A stretch of DNA of 64,000 nt from Shewanella psychrotolerans. Its GTDB lineage: Bacteria > Pseudomonadota > Gammaproteobacteria > Enterobacterales > Shewanellaceae. Location of the stretch: positions 4,030,001 through 4,094,000 of the forward strand of contig NZ_CP080419.1 in the NCBI RefSeq assembly GCF_019457595.1, in the 5' to 3' direction. Of the stretch, positions 28,324-37,421 are shown one piece after another. A program made the translations under genes and the position numbers. Below the pieces are notes generated by a model, which saw only the letters and a program-made list of their open reading frames with translations, searched no databases and had not been told where the DNA came from. How positions within the stretch are numbered: position 1 is the first letter of the stretch; each line of letters starts with the position of its first letter.

Positions 28324-29107
28324 TGCATACCACCTTGATTACTGACTAAGCAGACTATGGACGCACCGCAATAAAGTCAAGCACAATGGGGGCTGTCATC
28401 AAACTCTTCATCAACAAAGGAGTACAGATTTTGAAACAGACTCGGTAGGTAACTCAGGGTTTTCCAGCGTCAAATCAACAGGCAAAGCCACTGCCATTCG
28501 GTAATCTATGGCATCGAACGCTTGTCTAAAACATTCGCATTAAACACATTGATAAACTCACTTCTCCGAATCAGTAAACAGGTTACGGCAAGACATCAAA
28601 AGCATCAGGCTAAAAAATATCTCCGCTCGTGTCTTTAAAGCTTAGCTCATCTCCAATCTGAGCAAAGCTAAAAGTATCTCGTAAGAGATACCGCTCTAAA
28701 ACTAGATAAAGCATCCTTGTTTGATCTGGTTTTAGCCGTTGAGAAACCTAAGCTGGAGTGCAAAAGATCTTGCCTCTTCTGCGCTAACCTTTAGTGCTAA
28801 ATCGTCGCTGAGTGATCGCATCTTTATACTAATTGATATTACCTTTAATAAATCGTGTCTACGCGTGGTGATATGAGTTTAAAGCCCATTAAAATCTAAA
28901 CCATAGAGCAGATAATAGCAGCTGGAGCAAAGGCTGAAGACGCAAGCGAACAAGCAAAAAACACAGTTACAGCAAGGCTGGCACAAAATAAACGATGTTT
29001 AATCTGTTTATCGCTTATTTTTTACTCGATTGAGATAAATTAGCTATTCACTGAGACGCAGGCGCTGATAGAATCATAACCCCATCCAGAAACTATTAGG
29101 ACTCCCG
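28324..29107. other. Long intergenic region with a repeat remnant
   Basis: 784 bases between the divergent BCAT and zapB. It contains a half copy of the MITE-like element (28764-28840). I found no ORF with coding character and no RNA gene. The zapB promoter should be near the right end. Confidence 0.5.
28764..28840. repeat. Partial MITE-like repeat (other half)
   Basis: Matches the reverse complement of the left half of the element at 59682-59865, including CTTTAGTGCTAAATCGTCGC and the terminal CTTTATACT-ATTG-TAT. The other half, present alone at 7841-7936, is missing here. Confidence 0.75.
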
Positions 29108-29314
29108 ATGAGCCTTGAACTACTGTCCAAGCTGGAGACAAAAATCCAAGCTGCACTCGAAACGATTGAGCTACTAAAAATGGAGCTTGAAGAAGAGAAA
29201 CAGAAAAATAGCAGCTTAACAGAAAAGAACCAACAACTAAGCCAAGACCTAAACTCGTGGAACGAGAAGGTCACTGGACTTGTTGGCTTGCTAAATGATG
29301 AAGTGAGCGAGTAA
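29108..29314 (+). CDS. zapB: Cell division protein ZapB
   Basis: 68-aa coiled-coil protein. In E. coli ZapB binds ZapA and MatP at the Z-ring and links the ring to the chromosome terminus. [20 protein letters not shown] matches the ZapB N-terminus, and nearly the whole protein is heptad-patterned coiled coil rich in Glu, Lys and Leu. It is convergent with ytfK, the two stops being 24 bp apart. Shorter than E. coli ZapB (81 aa), as usual outside enterics. Confidence 0.85.
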   Translation: MSLELLSKLETKIQAALETIELLKMELEEEKQKNSSLTEKNQQLSQDLNSWNEKVTGLVGLLNDEVSE

Positions 29315-29328
29315 ATTCGCCCAGAAAC

Positions 29329-29355
29329 AAGCGAAGACTTAAGCCGTCTTCGCTT
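29329..29355. terminator. Shared hairpin between zapB and ytfK
   Basis: Ten-base perfect stem AAGCGAAGAC/GTCTTCGCTT with a 7-base loop. It spans the 3' end of ytfK, whose stop codon lies in the loop. T-runs are short on both strands. Confidence 0.55.
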
Positions 29356-29551
29356 CGTTATGCTGATTCTGGATCAGCTGGTTTAATTCGGTGATAGCCT
29401 GCTTAACTTGGGGCAAACTCTGACGCGGCAATAAAAACCGACCATTATCGAACTCTAGACGACCTAAATCTTTTACCCAAATCACTCCAGATACAAAGAT
29501 GCGCGCATGTTTTACGATAAGTTTTGGTGCGTAGACAGGAAAAACCCTCAT
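29339..29551 (-). CDS. ytfK: DUF1107 protein YtfK
   Basis: 70-aa protein of the DUF1107 family. E. coli YtfK has been reported to promote (p)ppGpp accumulation through SpoT during phosphate or fatty acid limitation. The pattern VFPVYAPKLIVKHARIFVSG, IWVKDLGRLEFDNGRFLLP matches that family closely. I chose the ATG at 29551 because a perfect GGAGG site lies just upstream; the longer frame has no site. A YtfL-type gene is also in this window, but 7 kb away. Confidence 0.82.
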   Translation of the reverse strand: MRVFPVYAPKLIVKHARIFVSGVIWVKDLGRLEFDNGRFLLPRQSLPQVKQAITELNQLIQNQHNEAKTA

Positions 29552-29745
29552 AGAGACCTCCAAGCAAACGGCTATACGTTATTTCTTATTATTCTTAGGT
29601 TGGACAAACCTTTTACCACGATAGTTTCACCTCCTTAACCATTTTTTTGTAAAAAATTGCTCTCGATTGCTGTAGACCCTAAAATTTGTGTTGTCTATCA
29701 GACTAATAGCTAGCACAAAACACAAATTTGTCACTTGCCAAAATT

Positions 29746-29772
29746 TTGACACACTGGTAGATTGGTTATGTT
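29746..29772 (+). promoter_or_regulatory. Candidate promoter of the small RNA
   Basis: A perfect -35 TTGACA (29746-29751) is followed by TATGTT at 29767-29772 (15-base spacer) or TGTTAC at 29769-29774 (17-base spacer). Confidence 0.45.
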
Positions 29773-29778
29773 ACTCAG

Positions 29779-29842
29779 GGTAAATAGAGCTATTTAGCTC
29801 AATAGCCGTATTTCCATAGCGACCGGAAATGCGGTTTTTTTT
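29779..29842 (+). ncRNA. Candidate small RNA with intrinsic terminator
   Basis: About 64 nt. It has a promoter-like TTGACA box upstream, a small hairpin GAGCTA/TAGCTC at 29787-29800, and a strong terminator: CCGTATTTCC/GGAAATGCGG (29806-29834) followed by eight T residues. No ORF precedes the terminator on this strand, so it is not the end of a protein gene: zapB ends 450 bp upstream and ytfK is on the other strand. I do not recognise the family; it is not Spot 42, RyhB or CyaR by sequence. The 5' end is a guess. Confidence 0.45.
29806..29842 (+). terminator. Strong intrinsic terminator without an upstream ORF
   Basis: Ten-base stem with one G-U pair and eight following T residues; it defines the 3' end of the candidate small RNA. 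Confidence 0.85.
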
Positions 29843-30074
29843 GTCTATAATTTATGGCCTATAAATAGCAAAGCTTCAATCCCACTGTTCAAGAAGACGT
29901 GCCACAACATGGGACCTCACAAACCTAAAGCCTGAAAATGCGTCGCCCTAGGTCTTTATGGGGCGTTGGCCACTACAGTTATATCATACCAACCAGTAAG
30001 CTTGATTCGCACTATGTAAGACAAAGCCTAATTGATGATAACCACCTACGAACTAGGTGGTTTAGGGCTGAAAA

Positions 30075-30100
30075 CAAAAAAGGAGCCTAAGGCTCCTTTT
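30075..30100 (-). terminator. Terminator of dsbA
   Basis: AAAAGGAGCC-TTA-GGCTCCTTTT hairpin, T-runs on both strands, about 23 bases after the dsbA stop. Confidence 0.88.
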
Positions 30101-30122
30101 AATATCAATTCCTACTGAGGGC

Positions 30123-30734
30123 TTACTTCAAGGTGGTAAGGTAATAAGCGATATCGAGTAGCTCATCGTAAGATTTAATCGCACCTGTTTCGACGCGATA
30201 CTTACCGTTAACCACTAAGGCTGGCACACCTGACAACTTAGCATTTTCAGTGGCACGCTTCATCTGCGCCATCTGAGCGCTCACCATAAACGAGTTTGCT
30301 GCGGCATCGAAATCTTTGCCATCAATACCATTAGCAATAAACACCTGACGAATATCGTCACGGCTTACAAAGCGCTGTTTCTGATCGTGGATTGCTGCAA
30401 ACAAGGCTTTTTCGATCTTTTCGTCTACATTGAGTTGATGCGCTACAGCGAATGCTCGTGACATCTCTGGTCCCATCTCACGGCCAATAAACTCAACATG
30501 ATTTTGTTTGAACACTACACCTTCAGGCAAGTTAGCTTTAATTTGCGGCACTTGTACCTTAGCGAAGCTGTAACAGTGAGGACAATAGAAAGAGAAAAAC
30601 TCGGCAATCTCAGGTTTGGCTGTGGCTGGACCATCATTTACCACGGTGTAATGAACCCCCTCTTTGTAATCCGCAGCCAATGCCGCCATAGGCGCGATGA
30701 GTAATGCCAGTGCAACCAGTAACGCTTTTTTCAT
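30123..30734 (-). CDS. dsbA: Periplasmic thiol:disulfide oxidoreductase DsbA
   Basis: 203-aa secreted thioredoxin-fold enzyme that introduces disulfides into periplasmic proteins and is reoxidised by DsbB. A signal peptide covers residues 1-20 (MKKALLVALALLIAPMAALA). The active-site CPHC is at 51-54, and the cis-Pro loop SGVPALVVNGKY lies near 165. I chose the ATG at 30734, where AAGGA is properly spaced; the ATG at 30740 is too close to it. It lies downstream of srkA on the same strand with 146 bp between, the E. coli yihE-dsbA neighbourhood. Confidence 0.95.
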   Translation of the reverse strand: MKKALLVALALLIAPMAALAADYKEGVHYTVVNDGPATAKPEIAEFFSFYCPHCYSFAKVQVPQIKANLPEGVVFKQNHVEFIGREMGPEMSRAFAVAHQLNVDEKIEKALFAAIHDQKQRFVSRDDIRQVFIANGIDGKDFDAAANSFMVSAQMAQMKRATENAKLSGVPALVVNGKYRVETGAIKSYDELLDIAYYLTTLK

Positions 30735-30880
30735 AATCATTCCTTTTGGTGCTATAACACCGTCACAATACAAATTTGGACAATAACATAATGTGCATTC
30801 GAGTGTATCTCAAGCACATAAGTTCATTTTTTAGTTACAAAAAGTCTAAGTAACCTGGATTCAGGTTAGCTAAACACCAT

Positions 30881-31885
30881 TTAGTAATTTGGCAGTAAGC
30901 TTAATGGAGGCTCATCTAGCATCGCCAACTGCTCTTTAAATGCTAAGATCTGCTGCTCCCAATACTTCTCTTCCGCATACCAAGGGAAGTTCATTGGAAA
31001 AGCTGGATCCTCCCATCGACGGCTAAGCCAGGCGTTGTAATGCAGCATTCGCATCGCCCTCAGTGGCTCGATAAGTTTTAACTCACGCTTATCGAAATCA
31101 CAAAACTCCTCATAAGCCTCGAGTAATACCTCTAACTGTAAGGTTTGCTGTTGGCGATCACCGGCGAGCATCATCCAAATATCTTGTACTGCAGGGCCCA
31201 TTTTTGCATCATCGAGATCGACAAAACCGGGCCCATCTGGTGTCCAAAGAATATTACTCGGATGAAGATCGCCATGTAACCGGATCTCCTTAGCATCGAC
31301 CTCCGCCCACAACAACTTAGCTTTATCGAGCACCTGCTCAACAATCGTAAAATAAGCCGTTTCAAGGCTAGGAGGCACATGGCCTGAGGCCTTTAACCAT
31401 GCCAGTGACTCATCTCCTAGCAATTCAGGCGACAAACGATCGCGATAACTAAACGATTTTGCCTTGCCATATTGATGCATGCGCCCAATAAAGCGACCGA
31501 CCTCTTCAAGCTGATCTAAGTTATCGACTTCAAATGCTCTCCCCCCCATAGAGGGAAATAGGGCAAAGCGATAACCTTGGTATTCCTGTAGTGACTTACC
31601 ATCAATAATCACTGGAGTCGCGATAGGGATCTCCTGCTCCGCTAGCTCTGCAGAAAACTGATGCTCCTCGCTAATTTGCTCATTACTCCAGCGCTGAGGA
31701 CGGTAAAACTTGACGACAAAGCGCTCATGGCTATCACTACGAAACTGGTACACTCTATTTTCATAGCTGTTGAGAGCAAGTAAACCCGTTTCAGGGTAAA
31801 TGCCCACCGACTCAATCGCATCGAGAATAAGATCTGGGGTTAACGCTTGATAATGAAAACTTGCGCTCGTTTGAACATCACTCAT
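30881..31885 (-). CDS. srkA: Stress response kinase A (YihE)
   Basis: 334-aa Ser/Thr protein kinase with an aminoglycoside-phosphotransferase-like fold, reported in E. coli (328 aa) to counter stress-induced death. The catalytic loop LHGDLHPSNILW is near residue 200 and the metal-binding Asp is in PGFVDLDDAKMGP. An ATP-site region, YQFRSDSHERFVVKFYRP, lies near residue 50. It overlaps the upstream DUF3630 gene by 4 bp and precedes dsbA, as in E. coli. The three small genes before it appear to be one operon. Confidence 0.93.
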   Translation of the reverse strand: MSDVQTSASFHYQALTPDLILDAIESVGIYPETGLLALNSYENRVYQFRSDSHERFVVKFYRPQRWSNEQISEEHQFSAELAEQEIPIATPVIIDGKSLQEYQGYRFALFPSMGGRAFEVDNLDQLEEVGRFIGRMHQYGKAKSFSYRDRLSPELLGDESLAWLKASGHVPPSLETAYFTIVEQVLDKAKLLWAEVDAKEIRLHGDLHPSNILWTPDGPGFVDLDDAKMGPAVQDIWMMLAGDRQQQTLQLEVLLEAYEEFCDFDKRELKLIEPLRAMRMLHYNAWLSRRWEDPAFPMNFPWYAEEKYWEQQILAFKEQLAMLDEPPLSLLPNY

Positions 31886-32166
31886 CGACGTAACTCCAAT
31901 AATGTCGCTAAATACTCTAGCACTTCAAAGTCATCGTCACGCTCAACAGACAACCAACAAATATCGCCATAAAACTCATAGTGGAGCTGCAACAGAGTGC
32001 CTTCGAACTCCAATAACCATTGATGACGATCTGCGCCCCAATGACGCTCTATCACACGGCAATCCAACGCTTCAGCTAGGGGATCAGCGAAGCGATCAAA
32101 TTGGTCGAATGAAATATCGTCACTAATCGATAGACTTTTTGACTCTCTATCTAAAACCGACTTCAT
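31882..32166 (-). CDS. DUF3630 family protein
   Basis: 94-aa acidic cytoplasmic protein of unknown function, resembling DUF3630. Visible features are a central beta-rich block (WLLEFEGTLLQLHYEFYGDICWLSVERDDDFEVLEYLA) and a short C-terminus of Leu and Arg. It overlaps srkA by 4 bp at its 3' end and the lipoprotein gene by 4 bp at its 5' end, both ATGA-type junctions. It is therefore probably translated in fixed ratio with both. Confidence 0.65.
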   Translation of the reverse strand: MKSVLDRESKSLSISDDISFDQFDRFADPLAEALDCRVIERHWGADRHQWLLEFEGTLLQLHYEFYGDICWLSVERDDDFEVLEYLATLLELRR

Positions 32167-32459
32167 AATGCGGGGACTCGCTCAAAGCGAGCGCATTGCA
32201 CATCACCAGTTTGATCATCTTTACACTCATAACCACATTTATAACTGCCTTTGCCAGATTGGCTGAGCTTCACCATACCCGCCCCTTTCGCTAAACATTG
32301 TTCCAGCTGTTCGTAATAACCTGCGATATGGGGCGCTAAGGCTCCCTCAGGCATCTTATCTTGGTCGGCGACATAAAATAGTGTCCATTGAGGAACCTGA
32401 GTACAAGCTGTCGCTCCCAGTAACACAGCGCTTAACAGCAAGAGCAAGCGAACATTCAT
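32163..32459 (-). CDS. Small lipoprotein of unknown function
   Basis: 98-aa predicted lipoprotein. The signal peptide ends in the lipobox LLGATAC (Cys near residue 19), and the mature part has four further Cys in the C-terminal half (EQC, KCGYEC, VQC) that could form disulfides with help from DsbA, encoded nearby. I chose the ATG at 32459 because of a perfect GGAGG site. It is first in the three-gene unit with the DUF3630 gene and srkA. Function unknown. Confidence 0.7.
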   Translation of the reverse strand: MNVRLLLLLSAVLLGATACTQVPQWTLFYVADQDKMPEGALAPHIAGYYEQLEQCLAKGAGMVKLSQSGKGSYKCGYECKDDQTGDVQCARFERVPAL

Positions 32460-32525
32460 AAAACCTCCAATTATGGCTATAACGGCATCTGTACCACACA
32501 CCTACAGAGATAAATGCTTATGGCA

Positions 32526-32553
32526 TAAAAAAGGCGAAACCATGTTCGCCTTT
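32526..32553 (-). terminator. Terminator of the Glu-Pro repeat gene
   Basis: AAAGGCGAA/TTCGCCTTTTTT hairpin with a 6-base loop on the minus strand, about 50 bases past the stop. Confidence 0.82.
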
Positions 32554-32603
32554 AACGTCAATTTTATTGCATTTTACACGGCTTGAGTCCGCGTTGCAGT
32601 AGA

Positions 32604-33392
<789 letters not shown>

Positions 33393-33712
33393 TATCATCC
33401 ACCGTTAGTTGACCGTGCCGTTAAGGCTAATTGCATTTTATAAATATGTATAGATAGTAACCGATATTAGCAATCGGTTCTCTTGCTATAAATCAATTGT
33501 TTATACCTCTTTTTCACTCGGGTATCAAAAAGAGTGTCCAAATTAGCGGATCTGGCCCTAAATTAACCACTAGGCTCACCCAGAACTCTGGTTAATCTGT
33601 CTGTATTAAACCTCTATTTTGTGCGCACCTTCATAAATTCAAACATGGTTTTTGTATTCATCTTCGTCCAGCGCTAATCTAGCTATAACCTAGTAAATAA
33701 GTCGGATATGTC
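33393..33712. other. Divergent promoter region
   Basis: 320 bases between the Glu-Pro repeat gene and the YgbA-type gene, with the NsrR-like site at 33642-33664. I see no other gene or repeat. Confidence 0.5.
33642..33664. promoter_or_regulatory. Candidate NsrR operator
   Basis: AACATGGTTTTTG...TTCATCTT resembles the NsrR inverted repeat (AAGATG half sites, 11-1-11); by my count 16 of 23 positions fit the long consensus. It is 48 bases upstream of a YgbA-type gene, a known NsrR target family in E. coli. Confidence 0.45.
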
Positions 33713-34117
33713 ATGAGCGAAGAGATCCTAAGTGGTAAACTGCTACAAGAGTTTAATACCATCGCCGCCATGGTACATATCTATTGTAAAGCTCATTGTG
33801 AAGCAAAAGGTGATATAACAAACTGCCCCGATTGCCACGCATTTCTCAAATACGCTCATACCAAACTTGACCGCTGCCCTTATGGTCAGGCTAAGCCTAC
33901 GTGCAATAAATGCCCAGTACATTGCTACAAACCCGATTTAAAAGCCAAAGCGCGCGAGATCATGATCTATTCGGGGCCACGCATGTTACTGCCCCACCCT
34001 ATAATGGCTATTCGCCACTTACTTAATGAGCGAGGTTCTACTCCTGGTAAGCCACCAGCAGCCGCTTCCAATCGACATATCAGAATCGCTAAACAGAAAA
34101 TGTCGACTAAATTTTAA
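33713..34117 (+). CDS. YgbA-type nitrosative-stress-associated protein
   Basis: 134-aa Cys-rich protein of the 'nitrous oxide-stimulated promoter' family (YgbA_NO). Nine cysteines cluster in residues 24-82: HIYCKAHCEAKG, NCPDCHAF, RCPYGQ, TCNKCPVHCYKP. This suggests an iron-sulfur or other metal site. E. coli ygbA is controlled by NsrR and helps growth under nitric oxide. The C-terminal part (GPRMLLPHPIMAIRHLL) is the conserved family end. An NsrR-like sequence upstream supports the call. Confidence 0.82.
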   Translation: MSEEILSGKLLQEFNTIAAMVHIYCKAHCEAKGDITNCPDCHAFLKYAHTKLDRCPYGQAKPTCNKCPVHCYKPDLKAKAREIMIYSGPRMLLPHPIMAIRHLLNERGSTPGKPPAAASNRHIRIAKQKMSTKF

Positions 34118-34249
34118 CGAAGCCTGTCATCAATTTAACGTCACCTAACTACAGACAACTTTCAACGATCTAACTTCACACACCTTATTGGCGTAAAATC
34201 AAACAATCTACTTGCGCCAATGAGTAATTTGCGCTGACAATGGCATCAT

Positions 34250-35140
34250 ATGAATATGACGTACAACAACTTCTTACTCGAAGGCTATTGGTGGCTTTCA
34301 TTACTCGGCGGACTGCACTGCATCGGGCTGGGTATCTATATTCGTTATCTTTACCACGACCAAAACGGTAACCATAAATTACTCAGCGCCCAGTTTAGTT
34401 TACTTGCACTCTATTTTTTTACCGGTCTGCTCAGTAAGCACAACTCTCCTTTGCCTATGCAGTTACTGTTTATTTTAGTTGTGCCTGTCTATTTTCTGAT
34501 GATGCCGCTGCTTTACCTATATTGTTATCGCAGCTTACATAATATAAAACGCCAAATTAGCTTTTCTTGGCACTTTTCGCCGGCCCTTATTTTAATCATC
34601 ACTATCGGTCTCGTGTTCACCTTCAATAGCGATTTTAGCTCCTATATTAGTACGCCTAATACACACGTTCAAAATGGCCTCAGCCATGTCACTCTGCTAG
34701 GCTCGATTCTACCTGGGCTACTGAGCCTACAAACAGCGATCTATTTTTATCTGATCATCAAGCTATTAAAACAGTTTAGAACACGCTCTCATCGAGCCCA
34801 TCAAAACAGCCTTAAAGATATTAAGTTTCGCTGGCTGCTCGCTCTCACATTCGCCATGTTAGCTAATTGGTTAGTGCGCACAATGCTGGTTATTTTGCCC
34901 TTCTACTTCGGTGATCATGTAACGGTAACGGCTCAAGCAATAACCCGACTGTGTTTGTTACTTACCGTATATACCTTAGCGATATACGGTCTCAAACAGA
35001 TCACGACCTCAGCTTACCTTAGAGGAAGCTTATCCAACCAGATAAGTGACAATTCCGCCCAAAAAGCCAGCCAACAATTACTCAATGCCGAAGAGCTCAA
35101 CTATCTGCAACAGGTTATGCAAGATGAGAAAAATCGCTAA
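34250..35140 (+). CDS. Orphan multi-pass membrane protein resembling an AraC-type sensor N-terminus
   Basis: 296-aa protein with about seven hydrophobic helices (roughly 14-34, 45-65, 70-90, 105-125, 140-170, 190-215, 225-245) and a short cytoplasmic C-terminus of about 50 residues. The arrangement resembles the membrane half of AraC-family regulators that carry an N-terminal 7-helix sensor, but it stops before any helix-turn-helix domain. It may be a truncated regulator or a stand-alone protein. The next gene is a secreted S9 peptidase on the same strand. Function unknown. Confidence 0.6.
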   Translation: MNMTYNNFLLEGYWWLSLLGGLHCIGLGIYIRYLYHDQNGNHKLLSAQFSLLALYFFTGLLSKHNSPLPMQLLFILVVPVYFLMMPLLYLYCYRSLHNIKRQISFSWHFSPALILIITIGLVFTFNSDFSSYISTPNTHVQNGLSHVTLLGSILPGLLSLQTAIYFYLIIKLLKQFRTRSHRAHQNSLKDIKFRWLLALTFAMLANWLVRTMLVILPFYFGDHVTVTAQAITRLCLLLTVYTLAIYGLKQITTSAYLRGSLSNQISDNSAQKASQQLLNAEELNYLQQVMQDEKNR

Positions 35141-35231
35141 CCGATTCCAGCGACTAGTATTTTGAGTTAAGGTATCTGGCAGCCATTCAGGCGCTCAAAA
35201 ATCATGATAATTGATAACAGAAGGGATCAAG

Positions 35232-37301
35232 ATGGGAAGGGTAAACAAACTCACCGTACTTGCGGTGATCTCCGCTGGATTTATCGGCCTTAATGGTCAA
35301 GCTATCGCAACAGAACGTACACACAAGATAACCAATAGTGATTTTTTCGACATCGCGAATATGAGCAATGTCCAACTCAGCCCTGATGGTAAGCAGGCAG
35401 TGTGGTTAGAATCGCGTTGGGACAAAGAACTCGATAAAGCGCAAAAAGATCTGTGGCTTATCGACACCAAAACCCGCAAAACCAAACGCCTAACCTTCAC
35501 TAATGAGAGTGAATCAAGCCCTCAATGGAGCCTTGACGGACAATACATTTATTACATAGGCAAACAAACCAACGAAGACAAAAAAGCCCCCTACAACGGC
35601 AAATCCCAAGTCTTTAGGTTATCAATTCAAGGCGGCGAGAGTGTGCCAGTAACAAAAGAAGTTGAGGGTGTTAACGCTTTCCAACTTGGCGACGATGGCA
35701 GCACACTCTATTTTCTCGGCAATAAGACCAAGACTGATAAAGATCCATGGGCGGGAATGCGCGCCAGCCACAGCACGCCGAAATATGGTCATGGTAAAGT
35801 CACTACTAACCCGCTATACAAGCTCGATTTAGCGCACTACCAACAAAGCGTGCTACTGGATGATGATAAAGTGGTCTGGGAGTTTAATGTCAACGCTGAT
35901 GCCAGCCAAATTGCCCGAATTACCACCACAGACAACGAACTAGTGAACCTTGAAGGTTGGTCTGACATCGAAGTTTTCGACACTAAAACGGCCACTAACA
36001 AAGTACTGCCTGACAGCGCTTGGCGTGATAACGCTCCTTCACCTTACGGCTGGCTACTTGGGCTCGACTGGAATGAAAACAATCAACAGTTAGCCTTTAG
36101 AATCGATTTTGATGGCCATCCAGGTAAGCTATTTGTCGCAACACCAAAGAATGATAAAGCCAACGTCATTGAGGTGAGCCGCAGTGGTGATATGACACTG
36201 AACTCCAGCGATATCCAGTGGCGCCCTAACAGCAATGAAATCTGCTATCGCGGCGCCGATCATGCTCGCGTAAAACTGTTTTGTAGCGAAATCGATGGTG
36301 ACCAACAAGGTGATACACGCACAGTCATCGCTGGCGACTTAGTGATCGGCAGCTACAGCTTTAGCCACGATGGTAAAAAGCTCGCCTTTAGTCATAACGG
36401 TTTAGATCATTTTAGTGATCTGTTTATCGCCGATGCTGCCAGTAAGAAAGCCAAATATAAGCGCATCACCAATATTAACCCACAAGTCGATAGCTGGATC
36501 TTACCGCAAATATCTGTAGTCAAATGGACAGCGCCAGATGGCACCCCAGTTGAAGGTATTCTGGATCTACCCGCTGGTTATAAAAAGGGGGATGGTCCAC
36601 TCCCCTTAATCGTCCAAATCCACGGAGGGCCAACGTCTGCAACTCCTTACGCGTTGCAACACCGCTCCTATGGTCGCTCAACCTTTACTGCCAATGGTTG
36701 GGCACTTTTATCGCCTAACTACCGCGGTTCTACTGGTTATGGCGACAAATTTCTCACCGATTTAGTCGGCAACGAACACGATATCGAAGTGGCCGACATC
36801 ATGGCTGGTGTCGATCATCTTATCGAGCAAGGCATTGTGGATGGCGACAAGATGGCAGTCATGGGCTGGAGCAACGGGGGGTATCTCACCAACGCATTGA
36901 TTAGCACCACAACCCGCTTTAAAGCCGCAAGTTCTGGCGCCGGCGTATTTGATCAACGCCTACAATGGATGCTTGAAGATACCCCTGGCCATGTGATCAA
37001 CTTTATGCAAGGCCTACCTTGGGAGAAGCCTGACGCTTACACTCACGGTTCATCATTAACCCATGCCGATAAGATTAAAACCCCAACCCTTATCCATATT
37101 GGTGAAAATGACCAACGTGTACCTCTAGGGCATGCGCAGGGTCTCTACCGCGCACTCAAGCACTACCTGAATGTGCCTGTGGAACTTGTCATCTACCCCG
37201 GAGAGGGTCACGGTCTAAGCAAATATCAGCATAGAGCGGCCAAAATGGACTGGGATCAGAAATGGTTTGAACACTACGTGTTAGGCAAAGAGGTTGAATA
37301 A
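35232..37301 (+). CDS. Secreted S9-family prolyl oligopeptidase-type peptidase
   Basis: 689-aa periplasmic serine peptidase of the acylaminoacyl-peptidase/DPP type. A signal peptide covers about 1-25 (MGRVNKLTVLAVISAGFIGL). A beta-propeller built from WD40-like repeats (about 35-400) filters substrates, and an alpha/beta hydrolase domain follows (about 430-689). The catalytic triad is visible: Ser547 in GWSNGGY, Asp627 in GENDQRVP, His660 in GEGHGLSK. I chose the ATG at 35232, which has AAGGG 9 bases before it, over an upstream TTG. It ends at a strong terminator. Confidence 0.9.
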   Translation: MGRVNKLTVLAVISAGFIGLNGQAIATERTHKITNSDFFDIANMSNVQLSPDGKQAVWLESRWDKELDKAQKDLWLIDTKTRKTKRLTFTNESESSPQWSLDGQYIYYIGKQTNEDKKAPYNGKSQVFRLSIQGGESVPVTKEVEGVNAFQLGDDGSTLYFLGNKTKTDKDPWAGMRASHSTPKYGHGKVTTNPLYKLDLAHYQQSVLLDDDKVVWEFNVNADASQIARITTTDNELVNLEGWSDIEVFDTKTATNKVLPDSAWRDNAPSPYGWLLGLDWNENNQQLAFRIDFDGHPGKLFVATPKNDKANVIEVSRSGDMTLNSSDIQWRPNSNEICYRGADHARVKLFCSEIDGDQQGDTRTVIAGDLVIGSYSFSHDGKKLAFSHNGLDHFSDLFIADAASKKAKYKRITNINPQVDSWILPQISVVKWTAPDGTPVEGILDLPAGYKKGDGPLPLIVQIHGGPTSATPYALQHRSYGRSTFTANGWALLSPNYRGSTGYGDKFLTDLVGNEHDIEVADIMAGVDHLIEQGIVDGDKMAVMGWSNGGYLTNALISTTTRFKAASSGAGVFDQRLQWMLEDTPGHVINFMQGLPWEKPDAYTHGSSLTHADKIKTPTLIHIGENDQRVPLGHAQGLYRALKHYLNVPVELVIYPGEGHGLSKYQHRAAKMDWDQKWFEHYVLGKEVE

Positions 37302-37325
37302 CTTAACCTAAACTGACAAACCATG

Positions 37326-37352
37326 AAAAAGCACCTTTTTAGGTGCTTTTTT
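37326..37352 (+). terminator. Terminator of the S9 peptidase gene
   Basis: AAAAAGCACC-TTTTT-AGGTGCTTTTTT hairpin 24 bases after the stop. Confidence 0.9.
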
Positions 37353-37421
37353 AATCAACAGCCATTCAATTGCTCTCCATCTGAGCGTATGCTAAACAGA
37401 CTTAAATGATTGGAGACCAAA

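Larger units (their letters stand above)
29552..30122. other. Intergenic region with candidate sRNA and hairpins
   Basis: 571 bases between ytfK and dsbA. It holds the candidate small RNA (about 29779-29842), a CCACCTA/TAGGTGG hairpin at 30042-30060 and the dsbA terminator. The segment 29843-30040 shows nothing I can name. Confidence 0.6.

Noticed and set aside
29774..29842. Candidate small RNA as Spot 42 or RyhB
   Set aside because: The sequence lacks the conserved Spot 42 and RyhB regions as I know them; left unnamed.
29985..30040. ATACCAACCAGTAAGCTTGATTCGCAC as another MITE-like end
   Set aside because: Only the first dozen bases resemble the terminal repeat; too weak to call.
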